In this document: piece by piece, positions 23,405-31,782 of the stretch
Numbering within the stretch: the stretch's first letter is position 1
Layout: each line of letters begins with the position of its first letter
Assembly (NCBI GenBank): GCA_023398815.1
Contig: JAEWRW010000059.1
Coordinates: 95,462 to 159,461, forward strand
Length of the DNA: 64,000 nucleotides
DNA from: Bacillota bacterium
Lineage (GTDB): Bacteria; Bacillota; Clostridia; Christensenellales; UMGS416
Reading direction: 5' to 3'
Notes under the pieces: model-generated
Databases searched by the model: none
Told to the model about the DNA's origin: nothing
The model's input: the letters and a program-made list of their open reading frames with translations, nothing else
Made by a program: the position numbers and the translations under genes

Positions 23405-24756
23405 ATGACCGCCTCCTTCAGACTTATCTTGACTGCATCGATCAGGGCGGCCTGCGTTTTGTCCTTCTGTTTCAGGGCTTTCATGACCTGTTCATCAATC
23501 GTGCCCTTTGCGATGATGTGGTGGATTACCACGGTATCCTTCTGACCTTGACGCCAGAGCCGGGCGTTTGTCTGTTGGTATAACTCCAATGACCACGTCA
23601 GCCCGAACCACACAAGGTAGGAACCGCCAGCCTGCAGGTTCAGCCCGTGCCCGGCAGAGGCGGGGTGGATTACAGCCACCGGGATATTGCCTTCATTCCA
23701 TCGCTTTATGGAATCAGCACTATCCAGCCGCTCGGCCGGGAACCGCTCCAATATCCGCTCAAGGTCGTGCTTGAACCAATAGGCTACAAGAACGGGCGTG
23801 CCGTTGGCCGCTTCGATTACGTCCTCCAAGGCATCCAGCTTGCGGTCGTGAAGGTGGGCAAATCCGCCAATCCCGTCATAGACCGCGCCGTTAGCCATCT
23901 GAAGCAGTTTGCCTGACAGGGCGGCGGCGTTGGTGGCGTCGATTTCCTTGCCTTTGAGAGATAGCACCATTTCGCCTTTCATGGTTTTATAATGGTGCCG
24001 TTCATCCGCATCCAACTGGACGGGTATTTCGTTGATTACCAGATCGGGCAGCTTCAGGTAGTCGGTGTTTTTCATGCTGATGGTGATGTCGGATATAAGG
24101 CGGTATAAGGCTTCCTCGGCGCCGGGCTTCGGTTTGTAGCTGAAGATGACCTGCTGATTCCGCTTATCCGGCACGAAGTAGGCGTCTCGGAAATGGGATA
24201 TATACCGCCCGAGCCGCTGGCCCATATCAAGGATGCCAATTTCTGCCCATAAGTCCATTAAGCCGTTACTGGAGGGCGTTCCAGTAAGGCCCACCATCCT
24301 TTTCACGCCGGGACGAACCTTCCGAAGTGCCCGGAACCGCTTTGCAGCGTGGGACTTGAAAGACGACAACTCGTCGATGACCACCATGTCGTAATCGAAG
24401 GGGATACCGCTTCCGTTTATGAGCCAGTCAACGTTCTCCCGGTTTATGAGGTAGATCTGCGCTCGCTGCAGGAGTGCCGCTTTCCGTTGGGCTTCGTTTC
24501 CGATGGCGACAGTGTATGTAAGGCCAGTAAGGTGATCCCACTTGGCGATCTCGGCAGGCCATGTATCTCGGGCCACTCGCAGCGGGGCGATTACCAGCAC
24601 CTTGCGGATCAGGAAGCTGTCCAGCGTCAGGTCGAAGATGGAGGTCAGCGTGATCACGCTTTTCCCGAGCCCCATTTCCAGCAGCACTGCCGCTATTGGG
24701 TGGGTAAGGATGAAGTTAGTAGCATACTCCTGATATTCATGTGGTTCGTATTTCAT
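23401..24756 (-). CDS. SNF2-type DEAD/DEAH-box helicase
   Basis: The 451-aa protein has helicase motif I 'LLEMGLGKSVITLTSI', motif II 'MVVIDELSSFKS' (DELS variant of DEAH), motif III 'GLTGTPSSNGLMDLWAE' and C-terminal motifs V/VI 'LNLQAGGSYLVWFGLTWSLE' and 'QTNARLWRQGQKDTVVIHHI'. It is the common phage SNF2 helicase, paired with a VRR-NUC nuclease whose gene overlaps its start by 20 bases. It may act in phage replication or recombination. Confidence 0.93.
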   Translation of the reverse strand: MKYEPHEYQEYATNFILTHPIAAVLLEMGLGKSVITLTSIFDLTLDSFLIRKVLVIAPLRVARDTWPAEIAKWDHLTGLTYTVAIGNEAQRKAALLQRAQIYLINRENVDWLINGSGIPFDYDMVVIDELSSFKSHAAKRFRALRKVRPGVKRMVGLTGTPSSNGLMDLWAEIGILDMGQRLGRYISHFRDAYFVPDKRNQQVIFSYKPKPGAEEALYRLISDITISMKNTDYLKLPDLVINEIPVQLDADERHHYKTMKGEMVLSLKGKEIDATNAAALSGKLLQMANGAVYDGIGGFAHLHDRKLDALEDVIEAANGTPVLVAYWFKHDLERILERFPAERLDSADSIKRWNEGNIPVAVIHPASAGHGLNLQAGGSYLVWFGLTWSLELYQQTNARLWRQGQKDTVVIHHIIAKGTIDEQVMKALKQKDKTQAALIDAVKISLKEAVI

Positions 24757-25018
24757 CCAGAATCCCTCCAATCTGCCCCTCATCGTCAATGACATACACC
24801 TTGAATCCCAGGCTCCGGAGCACTCCATGCATTCGTATCTGTAAAGGCCGGGGTTTCATTCCATGCGACTTGACTTCCGCAAAGGCTATGCGTCCGCCGG
24901 GCAGTAGGAGCAGCCTATCCGGTACGCCGTCATTGCCGGGTGATATTAACTTAAGAGCCAGGCCACCGGCAGTCTTGACTGCCTTGACCAGTTTTTGCTC
25001 AGTATCTTTTTCTCTCAT
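24737..25018 (-). CDS. VRR-NUC domain nuclease
   Basis: The 93-aa protein (MREKDTEQKLVKAVKTAGGL...) is a minimal VRR-NUC (PD-(D/E)XK) nuclease: 'GNDGVPDRLLLLPGGRIAFA' supplies the metal-binding Asp and 'FAEVKSHGMKPRPLQIRMHG' the E-x-K. These often work on branched or ssDNA. The ATG at 25018 has GGAGG upstream, and the gene overlaps the helicase gene. Confidence 0.9.
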   Translation of the reverse strand: MREKDTEQKLVKAVKTAGGLALKLISPGNDGVPDRLLLLPGGRIAFAEVKSHGMKPRPLQIRMHGVLRSLGFKVYVIDDEGQIGGILDEIRTT

Positions 25019-25089
25019 GAAAACCTCCGTTGTTCTTAAGTTCCATCGCGCGTGCGTATGAGCGTGAATTGTATGTCTGCGTGCTCCAT

Positions 25090-25296
25090 ATGTCTCTTTT
25101 TCTTTGCTATTATTTTTATTAATAGTTGTTGGAACAATGGAACACCGGTCGTTGTGCAGCCTGTAAAACAAAGGGGCTGACGCCTGTTCCAATGGGGTGT
25201 TCCGAGAGACTGTTTTCGGAACATGGGAACAGGATTTTTTGTTCCCAACTTCACACATGTTCCAAAGAACGCTCCTTTGGAACAGAGTTGGGAACA
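25090..25296. repeat. GGAACA/TGTTCC repeat cluster, candidate replication origin
   Basis: The hexamer GGAACA, or its complement, occurs ten times between 25131 and 25296: at 25131, 25139, 25185, 25198, 25218, 25226, 25240, 25258, 25279 and 25291. The copies mix both orientations, often in pairs 8 or 12-13 bases apart. An A/T-rich tract (about 25092-25127) flanks them. The cluster begins in the 3' end of the VapE-like gene and runs into the gap before VRR-NUC. Iterons beside an AT-rich tract and replication genes suggest an origin or replication-protein binding region. Confidence 0.6.
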
Positions 25297-27638
25297 GTCG
25301 AGCGGACATATACCCACTGCGGGCCATAGAGTGGAATGCGCTCCTTTTTCTCCGCGATAGACCAGCCGCCGATCCCCGAAATGATCGCGGAGATCTCGCT
25401 GCCGTCCATCCGGCGGAGATTGGCTCGGTCTTTACCAAAGCACTCGCACCAGATCTCCATGTTGGAAACGGACTCACGCTTCTGAACACCGACGCGGTGG
25501 CTCTCGCCGAATTCCGTGCCGTTGACATATGCCCGGCGTTCATATAAATCCATAGTGTCCCAGTCCTCCGGGAGGAGCATGTCGAGGAAATCACGCACCA
25601 GCCCTTCGCGTTCGTCGGATTCCATGGCCTCCCGCTGTTCATCCTTAGCCAGCCGCTCAAGTCCCATGTCGAGGTACAGCTTTTCACCCGCCTTGACGTA
25701 TGTGAGCGCCTCCGCCCATATCTGCTGGACTTCATCGTTTGTGATCTGCCATGACTGCCGTTTTGCGCTTCCGGGTGTTTTTACTGGCCAGAATCGGCGG
25801 TTGCCGGTGGTGTCCCGGAGGTATCCCTTCTCGGCGTTGGTGGTTCCGAAGAACACACACTGCCGCAGGTGCGGTGTGGCCCGGCGCCCGAAGCTGGCCC
25901 GGTAGATATCGTTCTGCCGGGAGAGGAAGCTGCGTAGCGTCTCCAGTTCGGCTTTCTTCAGACCAGCGAGCTCGCCGATCTCCAATATCCAATAGCCCTG
26001 CAACTTCTCGGCGGCTGTCTTATCCTTGGTGTCCGAAAGGTTGAGGCTGTCGGAGAACCATTCGCCGCCCAACTTAGCAATAAGGGTACTCTTGCCTGCT
26101 CCCTGCGGCCCGTTAAGTACTAACATGGAGTCGAACTTGATGCCGGGTGTCAGGACACGGGCGATTGCCGAGCATAGAGTTTTCCTTGTGACAGACCGCA
26201 CATAGGCATTGTCGGTGGCGCCGAGGTAGTCGACCAGCAAGGTGTCCACACGCGGTATGCCGTCCCATTCCGGCAGTGCTTCAATAAACTCCCGTATTGG
26301 GTGGTAGGAGCGGTCATCGGCTACCTTCATCACTGCGATCTCGTAGTTACGGGCGGAGAAAGCTCCGTAGTGGCTGTCAATGTAGCTGATCAACTGGGCG
26401 TCGTCTGCGTCTCTCCAGAACCTTGATGGGTGTAGCCACGGCACTTCACCCTTGATCTCCATGCCGTCGGAGAGTTGGTTGAACATGATTCCCTTGAGCT
26501 CGGGGTCATTCTCGAGGATCAGCGTGAGGTTGCGCAGGGTGTTTTTCACCGCACCATTCTTCTCCAAGTCAAGCTGCCTCTGCCAGTCCTCGTCGCTGAA
26601 CTCCGATTTAGCCTGGGCTTTACGCTCCTCGGCGAATTGCTCCTTGACGAGCTCATCCTTGACGGCCAGTTCAGTCATCGCCCGAAAGGACGGCAGCTTG
26701 CCGGGAGGGGTATCCTCGGATACCTTCTCGTCCAGATCGCAGCAACGGTGTATACGCACAAGGTCAAAGGCGTTGAGCAGCTTACCGCAGGCGGGGTCGG
26801 TGGCGTGATGGCTGTAAGCAAACTTCCCGTCATAAATGACCAGACCGGCCGAGGAGTCGGCGGGGACATAGTCGTACCGGCCGTTCATGGCGCTCGGTTC
26901 ATATACGTCGGAGAGGAACGTCTCGATTGCTTCTTCGATGGAATATGCCCGGCAGAAGGCGCCCACGGTTCCTTCCTTGGTTAGCGGGTCGGCCTGACGG
27001 GTAATCTGGCGCCGCACAACCTCCGATTGTCGGGAGGATACTGGCCACAGGGAGGTATCGCGCCAGTCGTCGTATTTGGAGAGATACACATCCGGGTCGA
27101 GCAGATCGCCGTCTTTCTCCTTAAACACGAACTCGCCGTCGGACGGCGTGGAGGGCCAGTACATCAGCCGGGATGCCTCATAGGTTGTGTCGTCGAACAG
27201 GTCGATGCCGATCTCCTTGGCTACCATGCGGCCGAGCGCTGGGTATTCGTCCTCGCTGACCTCACGGGAGAGCGGGATGATGAGTCGGAGTCTCGGCGAT
27301 TCCGGCGTATGTTTGTGTGTGGAGTACGTGCAACATCGCCAGCCATGGAGCGACTCGATTTGCTCCCATGTGCCGGGCTTGGCGTAGTCCATGTCAAGGG
27401 TGAGCAGCGAGCGGCAGAGGACTGAACCGTTTCTACGTTTGCCTTCCCGTAGGGCGCCTCCGACGAAGCCTCCCACATCCTTGATGGAGTCCTGCCGGGC
27501 GCGGCTCATCTTGCGGAACTCTGACACCGTCTCGGTTGTGCGCTTCGTCGTGCGGACGGTGTTTTTGAAGTCCTCCCAGGCGATGTCCCGGTTTTTCCAC
27601 TTCTTATCCATGCGGCTGTTTCCGACCGCTATTTTCAT
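25251..27638 (-). CDS. VapE-like replication helicase/primase
   Basis: The 795-aa protein has an N-terminal primase-like region ('LLTLDMDYAKPGTWEQIESL', 'SPRLRLIIPLSREVSEDEYP') and a C-terminal VapE superfamily-3-like ATPase with Walker A 'LNGPQGAGKSTLIAKLGG', 'WILEIGELAGLKKAELETLR' and 'CVFFGTTNAEKGYLRDTTGN'. It probably initiates phage DNA replication. The end of the gene carries several of the GGAACA/TGTTCC repeats, consistent with cis action on an embedded origin. Confidence 0.92.
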   Translation of the reverse strand: MKIAVGNSRMDKKWKNRDIAWEDFKNTVRTTKRTTETVSEFRKMSRARQDSIKDVGGFVGGALREGKRRNGSVLCRSLLTLDMDYAKPGTWEQIESLHGWRCCTYSTHKHTPESPRLRLIIPLSREVSEDEYPALGRMVAKEIGIDLFDDTTYEASRLMYWPSTPSDGEFVFKEKDGDLLDPDVYLSKYDDWRDTSLWPVSSRQSEVVRRQITRQADPLTKEGTVGAFCRAYSIEEAIETFLSDVYEPSAMNGRYDYVPADSSAGLVIYDGKFAYSHHATDPACGKLLNAFDLVRIHRCCDLDEKVSEDTPPGKLPSFRAMTELAVKDELVKEQFAEERKAQAKSEFSDEDWQRQLDLEKNGAVKNTLRNLTLILENDPELKGIMFNQLSDGMEIKGEVPWLHPSRFWRDADDAQLISYIDSHYGAFSARNYEIAVMKVADDRSYHPIREFIEALPEWDGIPRVDTLLVDYLGATDNAYVRSVTRKTLCSAIARVLTPGIKFDSMLVLNGPQGAGKSTLIAKLGGEWFSDSLNLSDTKDKTAAEKLQGYWILEIGELAGLKKAELETLRSFLSRQNDIYRASFGRRATPHLRQCVFFGTTNAEKGYLRDTTGNRRFWPVKTPGSAKRQSWQITNDEVQQIWAEALTYVKAGEKLYLDMGLERLAKDEQREAMESDEREGLVRDFLDMLLPEDWDTMDLYERRAYVNGTEFGESHRVGVQKRESVSNMEIWCECFGKDRANLRRMDGSEISAIISGIGGWSIAEKKERIPLYGPQWVYVRSTVPNSVPKERSLEHV

Positions 27639-27643
27639 ATCCG

Positions 27644-28054
27644 CTACACCTCCTCCAAGTTTTCCGTAAAGTATCTGATAGGGATGAGGCGGCGCTTTGC
27701 TTTATCGATTTCCGCGATCATCCCCGTTGAAAGATGGCTGCCGAACACCCAGAGCTCGTCGCATTTGCCCAGCCAGACCATACCGAAGAACATGCCAAGC
27801 TCCCGTTGTGTCGGATCGCCATCATCCAACACCTGGGGATATAGCAGATGGTGCGCGAAGGGTATCGCGCCTTTTTCCACTGCAAACTTCAGGTATCTTT
27901 TAGCCTTTTCGGTATTGCACTTGGTATTACCCGCAAAGGGCGAGCAGATGAACACACAGGGCTTCCAGCCTTTTGCGTATTCCTCCCGCTCCACGTTCGC
28001 CAGCGCATCCGCCGCCGTAGGGTCGGGGTAGCCTTCCGCGTTGAGCCTATTCAT
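27644..28054 (-). CDS. DUF4406/DUF7768-like nucleotide-processing protein
   Basis: The 136-aa protein contains 'CVFICSPFAGNTKCNTEKAK' and 'ELWVFGSHLSTGMIAEIDKA', the signature of a nucleoside 2-deoxyribosyltransferase-like fold (Gly/Ser-rich loop and catalytic acidic residues). Phage homologues may act on nucleotides or ADP-ribose-type molecules; the substrate is unknown. The gene is coupled to the upstream membrane-protein gene by a four-base overlap. Confidence 0.78.
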   Translation of the reverse strand: MNRLNAEGYPDPTAADALANVEREEYAKGWKPCVFICSPFAGNTKCNTEKAKRYLKFAVEKGAIPFAHHLLYPQVLDDGDPTQRELGMFFGMVWLGKCDELWVFGSHLSTGMIAEIDKAKRRLIPIRYFTENLEEV

Positions 28055-28323
28055 TTTGAACCACCGTCGGTAACTGCTGGCGCCGGTACATACGGCTTAT
28101 CCGTCAACTGTGCCTGGTACCATTCGATTTGTCCTTTGAGGTACTCATTTTCGGCAGTGAGCACCTCGGCTTTGGAGTTGCTCGCTAAGCCTGCGACCAA
28201 ACCGAAAACCAGCAGGAACACAAGGCAGTAGATTCCGATAAACATCAGGATGTCGGGGAGCGCGGAGGCGACGGCTTTGAAGAACCTCTTCACCGGGTTC
28301 GGTTTCTTGTTTTCTGTTTCCAT
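28051..28323 (-). CDS. Small membrane protein with coiled coil
   Basis: The 90-aa protein has one long hydrophobic segment (residues ~23-47, 'ILMFIGIYCLVFLLVFGLVA') followed by a short coiled coil ('AEVLTAENEYLKGQIEWYQA'). I do not recognise a family. Overlap with the DUF4406-like gene and a 2-base gap to the antirepressor gene place it in the early operon. Confidence 0.65.
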   Translation of the reverse strand: METENKKPNPVKRFFKAVASALPDILMFIGIYCLVFLLVFGLVAGLASNSKAEVLTAENEYLKGQIEWYQAQLTDKPYVPAPAVTDGGSK

Positions 28324-28325
28324 GT

Positions 28326-29120
28326 CTATATCTCCTCAAATTCAAGTCCCTGCTCGATGAGCGGGAGGTATCCGTGTGCCTTGAGCGTGTCGTAAATGAA
28401 AAGGCGCCCTTTCTGTGTCCAGTAGGTATGAACTTTGCTATGCTGCTCGCCGTCCGAGCCGGTATAGTTGTGGGTACGCGTGCAGGTAAATCCATTCTCC
28501 GCGTACTTCTGGTACAGAAGCCAAATGGCGCCCTGCTTGAACTGAATGCCAAGGCTATGCAAATAGTCGTTCATCCACTGGCCGGATTTGCCGTAGTCTT
28601 TGGCGATGGTGGTGATGGCGACCGCGTCCTTGCAGGCGAGGATGACGTCATAGTACCCAGCCTTCGGCCTCATCTCCGCGATCTGCTGGTTCTGGATGCT
28701 GACCGTCTCGGTGAGGGCGGTGTTCTTTGCCCGCTCCGCCTTAACTTCCTGCAGAGCCCGGATCAGAAGGTCTGGATTGGCGAGCACCTCGTCTACGGCG
28801 TACAAGCCATACTTACGGATGGAGGGGAGCACCTCGTGGGTCACCCAGCGCTTGAACTTCTTGGCCTCGGGTTTGTCGGAGCGCAGGATAACATCATAAA
28901 GCCCGCTCTCGTTGACAATGTTGGTTTGCTGCTGCCGTCCAATGTTGTCGGTGATGTAAGCCAGGCTTACGTCATCCTCGTCGAGCCGGTCGGCAATCAT
29001 TCGGGCGTTGCTTAGTTCCAAAACATCGCATACGTCTTTGAGCACCCACCACGGTTCACCGTCCTGCTGGACGGTTCGGACGTCTCTGCCCTCGTACTTG
29101 AAAACTGTTAGGTTGTTCAT
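28326..29120 (-). CDS. Phage antirepressor (BRO-N plus KilAC)
   Basis: The 264-aa protein has an N-terminal BRO-type domain ('EPWWVLKDVCDVLELSNARM', 'VNESGLYDVILRSDKPEAK', 'FKRWVTHEVLPSIRKYGLY') and a C-terminal KilAC DNA-binding domain ('TTIAKDYGKSGQWMNDYLHS', 'YWTQKGRLFIYDTLKAHGYL'). It would counter the XRE repressor during induction. ATG 29120 has GGGAGG upstream. Confidence 0.93.
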   Translation of the reverse strand: MNNLTVFKYEGRDVRTVQQDGEPWWVLKDVCDVLELSNARMIADRLDEDDVSLAYITDNIGRQQQTNIVNESGLYDVILRSDKPEAKKFKRWVTHEVLPSIRKYGLYAVDEVLANPDLLIRALQEVKAERAKNTALTETVSIQNQQIAEMRPKAGYYDVILACKDAVAITTIAKDYGKSGQWMNDYLHSLGIQFKQGAIWLLYQKYAENGFTCTRTHNYTGSDGEQHSKVHTYWTQKGRLFIYDTLKAHGYLPLIEQGLEFEEI

Positions 29121-29150
29121 GGCGAACCTCCCGTAATGTATTTGAGGGAT

Positions 29151-29195
29151 GGCCCTCAATGAACAGCCATGGGAACGGGGGCATGTGAGGATAAT
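29151..29195 (-). repeat. Dispersed intergenic element, copy 2
   Basis: Second copy of the three-member element: GCCCTCAATGA, AGCCATGG and CATGTGAGGAT are conserved. It lies between the DNA polymerase stop and the antirepressor start. On the transcribed strand it includes a tiny ATG GCT GTT CAT TGA frame. Confidence 0.65.
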
Positions 29196-29207
29196 CTTTT
29201 AATTTTT

Positions 29208-31202
29208 TCATTCTTTTTTATAGAACTGGCACTCGAAGCCGTCGGCGCGGAGCACGAGTCCCTTTGCCCACGGCGGGGTGCGACTCATTTGCTCGCAGAC
29301 CACTTGCAGCGACGTGCGCGGATCGGCCTCAATGACGATCTCGTCGTGGACGTGCAGCACGATATCGCAACACTGGAAGGTCTGCATGGCGTAGCAAAGG
29401 ATGTCGCGGCTGATGGCCTGCACGATGTTTTCCACGAACTTCGGGCCATAGGACTCGATGCGCTCCCACTTTTTCGTGGCGCCCACGCCTTCGTATGTAA
29501 CCGATTCGCTGCCGAAACGATTCTCCCCGATACGGGGTTTGACGTAGGCCAGCCGCCTGTCGGACGGTAGCGTTATAAAAAGGAACCCGCTGCGGTACTC
29601 GAACTGGATACCGTGTGACTGCTCCGTGGTTTTCTCACGCACGGCCTTCATCGCAGCGCGATCAATATCCCACCAGAGCCGGGTGATGTTGGGATTTGCT
29701 GTACGCCACGCCGTGACCAGCGGTTGAAGCTCTTCTTCGGTCAGACCCATATCGAGGGCACCCATCGCCTTGAGAGCGCCGACCGATCCGCCGTAGCCGA
29801 GGGCCAGTTCCGCGATCTTGCCTTTCTGCCGGAGCGGGCTGCCCTTGGTGATCTCTTCAATTGGAACGCGGAACATCTGACTGGCCGACGCTTCATAAAT
29901 GCGGCCGTGACTGGCAAACACCTCGTTTCGCCATGTCTCCCCGGCGAGCCAGGCTATGACGCGGGCCTCGATTGCGGAGAAGTCTGCCACAATGAACTTG
30001 GTGCCGGGTTTCGGCACGAATGCGGTACGGATAAGCTCTGATAGGACGGCCGGGGTGGAATCGTATAGTGCGTCTATGGTATCGAAGTCCCCGGACTTCA
30101 CAATGCGCCGAGCCTGCGCCAAGTCGGGCAAATGGTTCTGAGGGAGGTTTTGGACTTGGATCAACCTACCCGCGAACCGGCCGGTTCTGTTGGCGCCGTA
30201 AAACTGCAGAAGCCCTCTGGCTCTGCCGTCCGAGCAAACGACGTCGGCCATAGCCGTGTATTTCTTCACGCTGCTCTTCGCGAGGTCTTGCCGCAGTGCC
30301 AGCACCTCTCCGAGGCTCTCCGGCGCTGTCTTCAGTAGTTCCTTGACCACTGCTTTGCCCAGTGTGTCGGTCTCCAGCCCGTTTACGGCGAGCCACGCCT
30401 TCATTTGGGCGATGGAGTTGGGATTATCCAGATCGGTGATCTCCCGCATGGCCTTAGTGAGTGCGGCCCGTGACCGTCTGTCGCAGCGGATCGCCTGACC
30501 CACCAAGTCCATATCCAGCCGGATACCTCGGTCGTTAATTTCCTGATCTTGGGCATAGTTCTTCCACTCGTCCTCCGGTACGGGGAACTTGGAGAGCTTT
30601 TCGGTGATCGCCCTCTCGGTTTCAACATCGCGGGTGTTGTACGTCTTATACCGCTCCCACTTATCTGGGGCGTGGGCGGGCAGATTGCGCGTCCGGCCGC
30701 CGTTAGCTTTGGTAGGCTTGCAGGGTGAGGAGAAGAAGCGGATCAAATCCTTGCCCTCGGATAACTTTTGCGTTGAAGCTGCAGTAACCCGAGCCGCACC
30801 CTCCAGCGAGAGGGGCAGTCCCAGGTAGGCAGACCACACCATCGTGCAGCGCCAAGACTCCGGGTTGAGGAACCTTGCCTTACCAAGCCGCTCTCTTGAC
30901 CAGTGGTTGTCGGTAAAGGAATCGAGGCTCACTCCTTGGCGTTCCAGCCAGCGTGACAGGCAAACCCGCTCGAACTGAGCGTTATGCGCCCATTTCAAGA
31001 CGTCATCATCTGTTAGGGCATTGAGGACATCGGTCGGCAGCGCTTCGCCGGAAGCGAGGTCAATAACCCGAACCTCGCCTCCGTCCACGCTGTACCCGAA
31101 GAGCAGCACCTCGAAGTCCGGCGCCTCGGAATAGCGGTAGACCCCGGATTTCCCGAGGTCTGTCCCGCTGTATGTCTCGATGTCGATGAAGATCGTCCTC
31201 AT
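29208..31202 (-). CDS. Family A DNA polymerase
   Basis: The 664-aa enzyme combines an N-terminal 3'-5' exonuclease ('TIFIDIETYSGTDLGKSG', 'LKWAHNAQFERVCLSRWL', 'YKTYNTRDVETERAI') with a family A polymerase ('FIVADFSAIEARVIAWLAGE' motif A, 'PLRQKGKIAELALGYGGS' O-helix, 'DIVLHVHDEIVIEAD' motif C). It is the phage replicase. It overlaps the DUF2815 gene's stop by four bases. No 5' nuclease domain is present, as usual for phage enzymes. Confidence 0.96.
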   Translation of the reverse strand: MRTIFIDIETYSGTDLGKSGVYRYSEAPDFEVLLFGYSVDGGEVRVIDLASGEALPTDVLNALTDDDVLKWAHNAQFERVCLSRWLERQGVSLDSFTDNHWSRERLGKARFLNPESWRCTMVWSAYLGLPLSLEGAARVTAASTQKLSEGKDLIRFFSSPCKPTKANGGRTRNLPAHAPDKWERYKTYNTRDVETERAITEKLSKFPVPEDEWKNYAQDQEINDRGIRLDMDLVGQAIRCDRRSRAALTKAMREITDLDNPNSIAQMKAWLAVNGLETDTLGKAVVKELLKTAPESLGEVLALRQDLAKSSVKKYTAMADVVCSDGRARGLLQFYGANRTGRFAGRLIQVQNLPQNHLPDLAQARRIVKSGDFDTIDALYDSTPAVLSELIRTAFVPKPGTKFIVADFSAIEARVIAWLAGETWRNEVFASHGRIYEASASQMFRVPIEEITKGSPLRQKGKIAELALGYGGSVGALKAMGALDMGLTEEELQPLVTAWRTANPNITRLWWDIDRAAMKAVREKTTEQSHGIQFEYRSGFLFITLPSDRRLAYVKPRIGENRFGSESVTYEGVGATKKWERIESYGPKFVENIVQAISRDILCYAMQTFQCCDIVLHVHDEIVIEADPRTSLQVVCEQMSRTPPWAKGLVLRADGFECQFYKKE

Positions 31203-31777
31203 GATAGGAAGTCGTCGTCACCGTCGGTGGCGAAGTCGTCGGCTGCGTTGGAGCGGCTGCCCAGAGGCTCGCCGTCGCGCACCTTCTGGATGTTGCCGAG
31301 TCCGCAGGCGATGCCTTTGTTGCCGTTGGAGTTGAAGGCGTAGAAGTTTATGGACACTCGCGCATACACGCCGCTGTATACCTCCGAGCGGTCAAGGATC
31401 AACTCCACCTGCCGGTTGACGATCTGAGGCGCCGTGCTGGAATTGGCGTTGACGAAGTAGGCGTTGGCGTAGGCCTCGTCGTCCGGGCGGTCGATGTCGC
31501 CGTCGCGCAGGGGCAGCTTCAAGGCAGCCTTGTTGGGCACCTTGCCGCCGAGCTTGACCTTGCCTTCCTCGATGGCAGTATCCACAGCGGTATTGATGGC
31601 TGCGATGGTCTTGGTATCGGACTTGGGGATGATCAGGCTTACGCTGTACTTCTCGGCGCCGCCGTTGATGGACTTCGGCTCCCACACGTTGGCATAGGAC
31701 AGGCGGACGATGCCGGTGATGACCTTGGCGGGGTTCTTGCCGGGGTTGGGGTTTACGCGGTTAGCGGTATTTGTCAT
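31199..31777 (-). CDS. DUF2815 protein (probable ssDNA-binding protein)
   Basis: The 192-aa protein (MTNTANRVNPNPGKNPAKVI...) has the DUF2815 pattern 'GIVRLSYANVWEPKSINGGA', 'SVSLIIPKSD' and 'VYARVSINFYAFNSNGNKGI', and ends in the acidic tail 'DFATDGDDDFLS' typical of single-stranded DNA-binding proteins. It lies between DUF2800 and the polymerase, a constant order in these phages. ATG 31777 follows GGAGG. Confidence 0.88.
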   Translation of the reverse strand: MTNTANRVNPNPGKNPAKVITGIVRLSYANVWEPKSINGGAEKYSVSLIIPKSDTKTIAAINTAVDTAIEEGKVKLGGKVPNKAALKLPLRDGDIDRPDDEAYANAYFVNANSSTAPQIVNRQVELILDRSEVYSGVYARVSINFYAFNSNGNKGIACGLGNIQKVRDGEPLGSRSNAADDFATDGDDDFLS

Positions 31778-31782
31778 GGTTT

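Noticed and set aside
25131..25296. GGAACA cluster as a CRISPR array
   Set aside because: The repeats are only six bases, in both orientations and irregularly spaced, and no cas genes are present.
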